From positions 1-13,508 of the forward strand of contig CAILAO010000518.1 in NCBI GenBank assembly GCA_903832105.1: a stretch of DNA of 13,508 nucleotides. Reading direction: 5' to 3'. Positions 6,910-13,508 of the stretch are shown here, one piece after another. Under the pieces are notes generated by a model. That model was not told where the DNA came from. It worked only from the letters and a program-made list of their open reading frames with translations, and searched no databases. This stretch comes from an uncultured Pseudomonadota bacterium. GTDB lineage: Bacteria > Bdellovibrionota_B > Oligoflexia > Oligoflexales > CAILAO01. The translations under genes were made by a program, and so were the position numbers. The stretch's first letter is position 1. Each line of letters begins with the position of its first letter.

Positions 6910-8148
6910 ATGAAATCTTTTATCATTACTTTACTCTGTCTTTATTTATCTTCCTGTCACTTGTGGCCTTTTTCCAAAAAATCCAAGTCTGACTCGGCTA
7001 GGTTTGCAGCGAGTGATACCAAGAATCTCCCAGAGGAATCTAAGGGAATAGATAGAGAAAGCATCAATATCAAGCGAAGTGAGAGCAGGTCCCAATTTTC
7101 TATCCAATTTAAAACGATGCTACCTTCGCGTTGCAAGATCTTCTACTGGAATCAGGAGCAGGGGTTTATCAAAGATGATGCGGCAAAGGAGCTACCGTGT
7201 CAGGAATCTTCGGCGATCTCGTTTTTTGAAACAATTGAAGATATTCGCCAAGACTCGCTATATCTAATACAGATCGAAACTTTTACAAAAGAAAATCTAG
7301 ATGAAGTTAGCGACAGTATAGCATATGTTGAAAATCCGACTTCAGCCGGCGATGTTGTTGAGCTTTCGGATTTGAGGGGTCTTAGCCAAGCAGATTGGAT
7401 TCAAGAGATCACTGCCATTCAAAATATCTTTCCCTTGAGTTCTGCTGAAGTTACGCAGAAAAAACTGACCCCTCCTCTCTCTCTTGCGGCATTTAAGCAG
7501 AGTATAGCCCAGCGTCAGAACTGCAAAATTGAGGATATCTCAAGCGCCGGGACTCCGAAAATCTGGTTGGTAGACAAAGATTTGAACTTGGAATACATCA
7601 ATACCAAAGGATACACTTCAGCTTCTTCAGTGGCTCATCCGCACGAAAAAAACAGATTGAAACTCAACTTTAAATTTGTCCAGTCCGGTCTCCCTTGGCT
7701 CTGGATCTATAAAGAAAACGGTAGTGAGGGGCAGTTCTCCACCAAAGGGGCTGCAAGGCTAAAACAAGTGGATATCGTTTGGGGATCTACGGTGTCGTTA
7801 AAAAACCCTTCTATCAAAGAGGATGATTTTTCAACAATACCGGCCGATGATGACAAAAATCTAAAAATTGAGTGGTCGTATACGGCAGAAAATCCCTTTA
7901 CGGAATACAGTACCATCCTGATAAAAGCAGCCTCGCTAAATAATCCCACCCAAGAGTTGTCTTGCAGACTCTCTTTGCAGGACAATACCGTCGAAATCGA
8001 CAAAAGCCTCATGCGGCAACTGGGAGATGGGGAGATTCATCTGGAAGTTATTATGGAAAACCGCGAACTTAATATCTTTCCTGGCGAAGAGAGAAATCCC
8101 TGGTTACTCACAACATACGATTGGCGAGTGGCAAAAATCACTCATTAG
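6910..8148 (+). CDS. Lipoprotein of unknown function
   Basis: I do not recognise this protein. The 412-residue product has a short signal peptide (MKSFIITLLCLYLSSC) with lipobox LSS-Cys16, followed by HLWPFSKKSKSDS, a hydrophilic tether. The rest is about 390 residues without membrane segments or clear repeats. A few Cys (75, 97 and two later ones) could form disulfides. The middle is Ser/Lys-rich and the last third (about 240-410) alternates like beta strands. The start is a choice between GTG at 6901 and ATG at 6910, and neither has a strong Shine-Dalgarno match. ATG is preferred because the signal peptide begins there. It is a single gene, divergent from the GYWKNH lipoprotein. The shared arrangement suggests cell-envelope roles for both, but no functional link is shown. 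Confidence 0.8.
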   Translation: MKSFIITLLCLYLSSCHLWPFSKKSKSDSARFAASDTKNLPEESKGIDRESINIKRSESRSQFSIQFKTMLPSRCKIFYWNQEQGFIKDDAAKELPCQESSAISFFETIEDIRQDSLYLIQIETFTKENLDEVSDSIAYVENPTSAGDVVELSDLRGLSQADWIQEITAIQNIFPLSSAEVTQKKLTPPLSLAAFKQSIAQRQNCKIEDISSAGTPKIWLVDKDLNLEYINTKGYTSASSVAHPHEKNRLKLNFKFVQSGLPWLWIYKENGSEGQFSTKGAARLKQVDIVWGSTVSLKNPSIKEDDFSTIPADDDKNLKIEWSYTAENPFTEYSTILIKAASLNNPTQELSCRLSLQDNTVEIDKSLMRQLGDGEIHLEVIMENRELNIFPGEERNPWLLTTYDWRVAKITH

Positions 8149-8204
8149 GGTGTGTGCTTAATTTAAAATCGTAGACATCGACTTCTGCTTACTCTTGAGG
8201 TATT

Positions 8205-8308
8205 AACGTGATCTCTTTCGAAAGACTTTTACTTGATCCGCTACTTCACCGTATTTCTCGTAGAAGTTTTAGCGAAAAAGCTCAACGTTTCAAGAAAGAG
8301 ATCACGTT
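8205..8308. repeat. 15-bp perfect inverted repeat with 74-nt spacer
   Basis: AACGTGATCTCTTTC (8205-8219) is the exact reverse complement of 8294-8308. A weaker inner stem is possible: GCTACTTC near 8233 with GAAG and TAGC near 8256-8270. The left arm covers the GTG start of the possible small ORF at 8208. Such a long exact repeat is unlikely by chance. It may be an RNA regulatory hairpin, a small mobile hairpin element or a protein-binding pair of sites. Confidence 0.75.
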
Positions 8309-8390
8309 GAAGTCTCAAGTCTATGTCTATGAGGACGTATACGTCAATCCAGTGCCATTCACTACACGCCCTAGCGAATCGAGTTCATGA
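8208..8390 (+). CDS. Possible 60-residue small protein
   Basis: This ORF starts with GTG, preceded by a fair Shine-Dalgarno match (GAGG, 7 nt upstream). It encodes a basic, amphipathic N-terminal half (ISFERLLLDPLLHRISRRSF) and a strand-like YVYEDVYV segment. There is no signal peptide or membrane helix, and I know no homologue. Its start codon lies in one arm of a 15-bp inverted repeat whose other arm is inside the ORF. The last 20 nt overlap the 3' end of gspF on the other strand. Codon use looks ordinary, but length and overlap make a chance ORF quite possible. Confidence 0.35.
   Translation: MISFERLLLDPLLHRISRRSFSEKAQRFKKEITLKSQVYVYEDVYVNPVPFTTRPSESSS
8334..8345. repeat. 12-bp perfect palindrome
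   Basis: GACGTATACGTC is fully self-complementary. It lies 26 bp past the gspF stop and inside the possible small ORF. It could be a dimeric-protein binding site or chance. No regulator is suggested by the sequence. Confidence 0.35.
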
Positions 8391-9594
8391 CGCTAAGCAT
8401 CGGAACGATCATAGCAATGACGACGATGACGACAATGCCACCCATCATGAGGGTCATGATGGGTTCAAGGAGAGAAATGATGGTGGAAATCTTACGTTCA
8501 ACCTCGGCCTCGTAGGCCTTTGAAACGTGAACAAGCATTTCTTCAAGTTGACCTGTGCGTTCGCCGGTCATAATCATGTGGGTAACGAGGGGCGGAAAAT
8601 GTTCGCTCTTCTCAATGGCGGAACTAAGACTTTTACCTTCTTGGACCGCCAGCTTCGAGTCATCAATGACCTCTGCAATAAGAGCATTTGCCACGACATT
8701 GCGAGTAATTTCGAGCGCACTCATGATAGGAACGCCCGAGCTTAAGAGAGTCGAAAGCGTTGTTGTAAATCGGGAAATATTGACCCTCTGGATGATTGCT
8801 CCAAAGAGAGGAAGCTTAAGACAAATTCCATCGAACTTTCTGCGACCCTTTTCCGATGCGACCCAAGACTTGAACGTCACGACTCCAAGGACGACGACAA
8901 GAATAATGACGTACCAACGATTCTGGACAAACTCAGAAATTCGGATAAGGGCCGATGTATACCAGGGCAGGGGAACTTTTAGGTTCGCAAACACTTTGGT
9001 GAGTTTAGGAACGACGCTTACGAATAGGTAAGCGATGATGCTAAGGTTAGCGATAATCATGATGGCTGGATAACTGATAGCGCTCACAACTTTGCCTTTG
9101 ACAGCTTCTTGGTATTCTAGATAGTCCGCCAAACGTTCGAGAACAAGCCCGAGCGAACCAGATGATTCGCCAGCCCTCGTCATGTTGATATATAGTTTAC
9201 TGAAGACCCCGGGAAACTTGGTCATCGCCTCCGTGAGAGACTTTCCCTCGGAAACCTGATCCTTGACGGCTGACATCGTGTTTCTTAGAACAATATTTTC
9301 TACCTGTGCCGTAAGAGCTCTCAGCGAATCATCCAGAGGAACATGCGCCTGGATAAGGGTCGCAAACTGACGTGTCGTTATCGCGAGATCTTGGAGAGAG
9401 ACTTTTTTGAAAAAAGTAATCGATTTTTTTTGCTTTACGTTCTCAAGCGATGTCTCTTCTTTCATCTCAGAGACGATAACCTTGTTTTTCTGTCGCAGTT
9501 TACTACGAGCTGCTTTTGGATTTTCGGCTTCAATTTTGCCCTTCCGTGCAGCTCCTGTATCTACGTCGTATCCCTTATAAGTGTATACGGGCAC
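8371..9594 (-). CDS. gspF: Type II secretion inner-membrane platform protein GspF
   Basis: GspF sits in the inner membrane, links the GspE motor to pseudopilus assembly and is the polytopic core of the T2SS platform. The 407-residue length is normal. The N-terminal cytoplasmic lead (MPVYTYKGYDVDTGAARKG) is typical of the family. Two T2SSF repeats follow (about 72-195 and 275-397), each with the paired motif (TRAGESSGSL, 139-148, and TGERTGQL, 343-350). Membrane helices are expected near 172-196, 226-245 and 377-400. The start is GTG, with GAGG 7 nt upstream, 15 nt after the gspE stop, so it is probably translated from the same mRNA. The related type IV pilus protein PilC is the main alternative. 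The linked secretin and MshEN-bearing ATPase leave a small chance that this is a pilus-like rather than a secretion system. It is the last gene of the visible operon. Confidence 0.95.
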   Translation of the reverse strand: MPVYTYKGYDVDTGAARKGKIEAENPKAARSKLRQKNKVIVSEMKEETSLENVKQKKSITFFKKVSLQDLAITTRQFATLIQAHVPLDDSLRALTAQVENIVLRNTMSAVKDQVSEGKSLTEAMTKFPGVFSKLYINMTRAGESSGSLGLVLERLADYLEYQEAVKGKVVSAISYPAIMIIANLSIIAYLFVSVVPKLTKVFANLKVPLPWYTSALIRISEFVQNRWYVIILVVVLGVVTFKSWVASEKGRRKFDGICLKLPLFGAIIQRVNISRFTTTLSTLLSSGVPIMSALEITRNVVANALIAEVIDDSKLAVQEGKSLSSAIEKSEHFPPLVTHMIMTGERTGQLEEMLVHVSKAYEAEVERKISTIISLLEPIMTLMMGGIVVIVVIAMIVPMLSVMNSIR

Positions 9595-9609
9595 AGTCTC
9601 ACCTCTCGA

Positions 9610-11448
9610 TTAATGAGCGTCGTCCATTTCTTCAGTTTGCGTGTTGTGAATAGCTTCATCCAAAGAAGTAATGCCGGCCAGCACCTTGGTGAGAGCCGAC
9701 TCACGTAGCGTTTTCATGCCATTTGAGATAGCCACTTTTTTAATGTATTTTGAATCTTGTGTCTTGAGTAAAGCTTCACGGATCTTGTCATCAAGAAGCA
9801 TCAACTCATAAACGCCGGTTCTGTCCCGATAAGATTGACCTAAACAGGCTTCGCAACCCGGTCCTGCTCTGTATAACTTTCTTGGACCAAGCAGTTCTTT
9901 TGTAACCCCAATGAGTTCTAGTTCGCGAGCTGACGGTTCATAAGATTCTCGACATGAAGGGCAGAGTTTTCGCAAGAGCCTCACCGCCGCAATTCCAAGA
10001 ACAGTCGAGGACACCTGAAATGGCTGGATACCAAGGTCAACAAGCCGTGTCACGGTTGACGCAGTGTCGTTTGTATGAAGGGTTGAAAACACCAAGTGAC
10101 CGGTCATGGATGACTGAATCGCGATCATCGCTGTCTCACTATCTCGAATTTCACCGATCATGATGACATCTGGGTCTTGACGTAAAATCGAACGAAGTCC
10201 CGCTGCAAACGTGAGGCCGATTTTTTCTTTCACTTCGATCTGTCCCACCCCAGGTAACTGGTATTCAACTGGATCCTCAATCGTAAGAATATTAATATCG
10301 GTTGTGTTAATGTGCATAAGAGATGCGTAAAGCATGGTTGTTTTACCGGAACCTGTCGGTCCGGTCACAAGAATAATTCCGTGCTTTTGCTCAACAAGAG
10401 AGCCCCACTTTTGAAAGAGCTCAGGGTCCATGCCCATTTGGTCTAGGCGTTTGGAGCCGCCAGATTTATCAAGGAGACGCATAACGATCCGCTCGCCAAA
10501 CTGAACGGGAAGAACAGAAAGACGAACGTCGTTATCTTTACCAGCAACTCTGATAGCGATACGACCATCTTGTGGGACCCTTTTTTCCGCAATATTGAGC
10601 TTCCCCATGATCTTGATACGTGTCGCAATTGTCCCAGCGTGCCGCCGAGGAATCTGCATCTTGTCGTGAAGAACACCATCAATCCTGAAGCGGACCATGA
10701 TTTCGTGCTCATAAGGCTCAATATGGATATCAGATGCGCGTTCTTTGACAGCGCGAGCAAGGAGACCGTGAACTAAACGAATAATTGGCTTTTCATCGTT
10801 ACTTGATTCCAGGAGGTCTCTAGTTTCCTCAAGATCTTCTTCGCCACCGATTTCCGGCACGTTGAGTTCGTCGATCACTTTTTGAGAGGAGTCATTTGAA
10901 CGTTCGTAGACCCTATTTATGCTATTCTCGATCACCGACTTGCTTGCGACGATCATGTTGATATTGGTTGAAAGAATCAATCGCAAATCATCCAGTGGGA
11001 AAATATTGAGAGGATCGGCAACTGCAACAGTTACGTTGAAGTCATCGCGAGCAACGGGCAAAATCTTGTTGTCCCGACAAAATTGAATCGGAATATTGTC
11101 GACCAGACTCGGATCTATTTCGTTAATAGGAAGACGCTCATAGTACGGAAGATCAAGCTGATATGCCAAGGCTTTTAAAACGTCTTCCTCGCCGATATAC
11201 TCCTTTTCTATGAGAATTTCGCCAAGCTTTTGCTTGCTTTCCTCTTGAGACTTAAGAGCCTCTTCGAGTTGCTCAGTCGTAATCGTGGAGGAGTCAACCA
11301 GTATTTCACCCAAGGTCTTTCGCCTTGTTTTCTTAAATGAGACCGTCGGAAGGTTAGTCCACTTAGGCGAAGCTGTACTCGTCATAATCTCGCTTACCGT
11401 GGGAGTTGACGGTTCGACTTGAGTGTTTTTTTGTTCTTTATCTTGCAT
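9610..11448 (-). CDS. gspE: Type II secretion assembly ATPase GspE
   Basis: Hexameric cytoplasmic ATPase that powers pseudopilus growth. The 612-residue product shows Walker A GPTGSGKT (363-370), the Asp box TIEDPVEYQ (389-397), Walker B with DPDVIMIGEIRD (425-436), the His box TGHLVFSTLHTND (449-461) and a four-Cys zinc site (Cys496, 499, 532, 535) that is hallmark GspE. The N-terminal 45 residues are low-complexity and Thr/Pro-rich. Residues 45-180 form an MshEN/T2SSE_N region containing two tandem LGEIL...Q repeats (46-69 and 75-98), the signature of c-di-GMP-binding MshEN domains. The consensus Arg and Gly are replaced, however. A Shine-Dalgarno match (GAGG, 8 nt before ATG) supports the start. 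gspE lies 41 nt downstream of gspD and 15 nt upstream of gspF. GspE and PilB-type ATPases are close relatives. The zinc site and the secretin neighbour favour GspE. Confidence 0.95.
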   Translation of the reverse strand: MQDKEQKNTQVEPSTPTVSEIMTSTASPKWTNLPTVSFKKTRRKTLGEILVDSSTITTEQLEEALKSQEESKQKLGEILIEKEYIGEEDVLKALAYQLDLPYYERLPINEIDPSLVDNIPIQFCRDNKILPVARDDFNVTVAVADPLNIFPLDDLRLILSTNINMIVASKSVIENSINRVYERSNDSSQKVIDELNVPEIGGEEDLEETRDLLESSNDEKPIIRLVHGLLARAVKERASDIHIEPYEHEIMVRFRIDGVLHDKMQIPRRHAGTIATRIKIMGKLNIAEKRVPQDGRIAIRVAGKDNDVRLSVLPVQFGERIVMRLLDKSGGSKRLDQMGMDPELFQKWGSLVEQKHGIILVTGPTGSGKTTMLYASLMHINTTDINILTIEDPVEYQLPGVGQIEVKEKIGLTFAAGLRSILRQDPDVIMIGEIRDSETAMIAIQSSMTGHLVFSTLHTNDTASTVTRLVDLGIQPFQVSSTVLGIAAVRLLRKLCPSCRESYEPSARELELIGVTKELLGPRKLYRAGPGCEACLGQSYRDRTGVYELMLLDDKIREALLKTQDSKYIKKVAISNGMKTLRESALTKVLAGITSLDEAIHNTQTEEMDDAH

Positions 11449-11489
11449 AGATTTTTCCTCAGACCATTCGTTCGCGACTTTTCTGATAT

Positions 11490-13508
11490 TTAATCTTCCG
11501 GAGGAGGCGGTGGTTCCGGAGGAGGCGGTGGTTCCGACATACCTCCATCATCACCCCCGATTGGCTCTGGAGGCGGTGGGCCAGAGTCGCCGCCAATAAT
11601 TCCGCCGCCGCCCCCCTCATCTGCTGACAGAGGCACTGGGGTCGTGTCGAAATTGTTTACAGCCTCATCTGGAGGCAGTTCCAATTTCGTGCCTGGCGGC
11701 TGTGTTTCTTGGTAAAGTTCTTTAATCATGTTGTCACGTTTTTTCTTCTCCATTTCATCAAGCGGGCTACTCTTGAAAGCGCCGTCTTCCTTGGTTCGGA
11801 GCATTGAGTAAAACTTCCCATCCTTAAATGATGTCCCGTAGATATTCTCAAGGAATTCATCCCGTTCTTCGATCTTCTTTTCGTAAATCGCGGCAAGGTC
11901 CGCAGCACCATGGACGACGTAAGGAGTTAAGAAAATGACGAGATTGCTTTCAATGTTTTTCGTTTGAGAATTTCTAAAAAGCCAGCCGATAATCGGAATA
12001 TCTCCAAAAAGCGGAATTTTCGAAAAGGCTTCCTCCTCCTGATGTCTTACTAAACCAGAAATGACAATGGTTTGACCGGTCTTACCCGTGACAATTTGTT
12101 TTGTTCTCCGCTTACTAATTCGGGGGAGCTGCGAGACTGCATCAAAACCGGGCGAGTTTGCGTCAAGCTTGATATCAAGTGTGACGTTATTTGAGTAACT
12201 AATATAAGGTTTAAGGTCGAGTGTTAGTTCGACGTTTTCCTTCTCGATTTTATCCTTCACAGCTCCCGTTTGAGCGTCTGCTTGACTATTTTTATAGAAA
12301 ATAACTTCGCCTACCGTAAACTGCGCTTGCTCGTTATTCGCAATTAAGATGTGCGGTGATGACAGAACTCTGGTGTTATCGTCTGTTTTAACCATCTGAA
12401 TGATAGCTCCGGGCGAAAACGTTCCCAAGCCGGGAATTGTAACCGTTTCTCCAGAAAGCACACCAATCGTCAGGTCCTTTGCGAAGACGCCAGCTGCCGC
12501 TTGCATGTTGCTAGTATTAGGAGTCGTGGAATTGACGTTAGTCGCTTGTGCAACGACGAGAGGAGCAACGGCGCTAGCTTGCCATGCGGTCGCAATGGCG
12601 GAACCTTTTGGACCTGGTCTTCCGCCAAAGATGTGCGTTCCGAAACTAAAATCGTTTGACTGTTTGATGTCAAGAATATCTGCTTCGACAAAAACCTGGC
12701 TTTTTCTTATATCTAACTTTCTGATAATGGTGTTGAGCGCATCATACGCGGCGCGACTTCCGGTGATAAGAAGGGAGTTTGACGATTCGTCGGCTGTTAT
12801 TTTTAGATCATCTCCAATATCCGCGACATCAATAATCGTGGCATTGGGACTATTTGGAGTCGTCCTCACCGGTGGGCGTCTGACGTTTCCGCCTTTGTTG
12901 CTTTGCGCGAGAGCGGATAACGTCGCCGCCAACTTTTTTGCGTCAGCATAATCCAGTGGCCTGACATAAATCGTGGCTTGTCTTGATGGATCATCAATCC
13001 TGATGTCAAACTTCTTCACCAAGGCTTTTACGTCCGAAATCGTGCGCGGCGGTCCAAAGATTATAACTGAATTTGACCTTTCATCGGTTAAAATCTTATA
13101 CGACATGTAGGAACTTCGACTCTTATCACCTTTAGAAGACGCCTGGAAAATTGCATTAACTTTTTCAGCGATACTCTTGGCATCAGCGTAGCGAATGGGA
13201 ACAATGACAACCTGAGACTGCTGTCCCTTAATATCGAGAAGCTCAAGAACGTCGAGAACGCGACGCACCTTATAACCACTATCACTGATAATCAGAGTAT
13301 TAGTCGGTGAATAAGCGATAATCGAGTTGGTTGATACAATTTTGTTAAGAGTCTGAGTGATTTCTTTTGCATCGATGTATTTAAGTGGGACGATCTGCGT
13401 GATAATTTCGTCAGTCATTGGAGTCCATGAGGATCCCTGAAATGTTTTTAGGTTCCCCTTAACAGCCGTTGTTACCGGCATGATTTTAATGACCTTCCCT
13501 GTCTCAAC
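11490..13508 (-). CDS. gspD: Type II secretion outer-membrane secretin GspD (N-terminus missing)
   Basis: The secretin forms the gated outer-membrane channel through which folded proteins leave. The frame is open to the right edge, so the signal peptide and most of the N0 domain lie outside; 672 residues are visible. They show the end of N0 (about 1-25), then three N1-N3 ring domains, each with the VPLKYIDAKEI-like repeat (about 40-90, 102-168 and 179-266). The secretin barrel follows (about 280-530), containing VPIPG-type strands and the signature PLFGDIPIIGWLFR (499-512). An unusual C-terminal tail (about 620-672) is Gly- and Pro-rich and ends in two exact copies of PPPPPE plus D. Standard GspD proteins instead end in a pilotin-binding S domain, which I cannot recognise here. 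The apparent ATG at 13481 is internal. It heads the gspDEF operon, whose promoter is outside the window. Confidence 0.95.
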   Translation of the reverse strand, partial: VETGKVIKIMPVTTAVKGNLKTFQGSSWTPMTDEIITQIVPLKYIDAKEITQTLNKIVSTNSIIAYSPTNTLIISDSGYKVRRVLDVLELLDIKGQQSQVVIVPIRYADAKSIAEKVNAIFQASSKGDKSRSSYMSYKILTDERSNSVIIFGPPRTISDVKALVKKFDIRIDDPSRQATIYVRPLDYADAKKLAATLSALAQSNKGGNVRRPPVRTTPNSPNATIIDVADIGDDLKITADESSNSLLITGSRAAYDALNTIIRKLDIRKSQVFVEADILDIKQSNDFSFGTHIFGGRPGPKGSAIATAWQASAVAPLVVAQATNVNSTTPNTSNMQAAAGVFAKDLTIGVLSGETVTIPGLGTFSPGAIIQMVKTDDNTRVLSSPHILIANNEQAQFTVGEVIFYKNSQADAQTGAVKDKIEKENVELTLDLKPYISYSNNVTLDIKLDANSPGFDAVSQLPRISKRRTKQIVTGKTGQTIVISGLVRHQEEEAFSKIPLFGDIPIIGWLFRNSQTKNIESNLVIFLTPYVVHGAADLAAIYEKKIEERDEFLENIYGTSFKDGKFYSMLRTKEDGAFKSSPLDEMEKKKRDNMIKELYQETQPPGTKLELPPDEAVNNFDTTPVPLSADEGGGGGIIGGDSGPPPPEPIGGDDGGMSEPPPPPEPPPPPED
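11496..11531 (-). repeat. Exact 18-bp tandem duplication in the gspD 3' end
   Basis: Positions 11496-11513 and 11514-11531 are identical 18-mers. On the coding strand they encode two copies of a six-residue PPPPPE block at the C-terminus of GspD. The repeat is in frame, so copy-number change would lengthen or shorten the tail without a frameshift. Confidence 0.85.

Noticed and set aside
8555..9031. 158-residue plus-strand ORF opposite gspF
   Set aside because: It is antisense to the second half of gspF with no domain or ribosome site of its own.
12400..12951. 183-residue plus-strand ORF opposite gspD
   Set aside because: It is antisense to the conserved N3 and secretin region of gspD; its length reflects the codon bias of the real gene.
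13479..13481. ATG as the start of gspD
   Set aside because: The frame continues to the right edge with N0-like residues and no signal peptide follows this ATG.

Overview
The window reads as a chromosomal stretch from a Gram-negative bacterium of moderate GC content. It carries a type II secretion (T2SS) gene block and an unusual density of lipoproteins. The mix of lipoproteins with relaxed lipoboxes, a small secreted repeat protein ending in a 'GTG..C' pattern, a transglutaminase-elicitor-like lipoprotein and a 'GYWKNH' lipoprotein suggests a deltaproteobacterial relative, perhaps Bdellovibrionota. This placement is inference from gene style, not from a marker gene.

Left part (1-2146): the 3' portion of a membrane-bound sensor adenylate cyclase (extracytoplasmic Cache-like domain, one membrane helix, HAMP-like linker, class III cyclase). 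A branched inverted-repeat structure ending in a T-run follows it. Next comes a small secreted-protein gene broken by one in-frame TAA (1677-1988), then a perfect 12-bp hairpin.

Middle (2147-8390): four predicted exported proteins, three with good lipoboxes, on alternating strands. They are a cysteine-rich Thr/Pro-linker lipoprotein (+), a transglutaminase-elicitor-like lipoprotein (-), a two-module GYWKNH lipoprotein (-) and an unrecognised lipoprotein (+). A strong bidirectional terminator separates the two minus-strand genes, and a sigma70-like promoter candidate precedes the last plus-strand gene. Between that gene and gspF lies a 15-bp perfect inverted repeat. Its left arm contains the start codon of a possible 60-aa ORF.

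Right part (8371-13508): gspD-gspE-gspF on the minus strand, closely spaced (41 and 15 nt) and evidently one transcription unit. Together they encode the outer-membrane secretin, the cytoplasmic assembly ATPase and the inner-membrane platform. gspD runs off the right edge and ends in a Pro/Gly-rich tail. GspE carries two tandem degenerate MshEN-type (c-di-GMP-binding-like) repeats. No pseudopilin gene follows gspF, so the rest of the T2SS must be encoded elsewhere.

The best leads are the start-codon-sequestering inverted repeat, the tandem MshEN motifs in GspE, the nonsense-interrupted secreted gene, and the transglutaminase and GYWKNH lipoproteins. I saw no CRISPR array, tRNA, rRNA, insertion sequence or clearly new multigene system.
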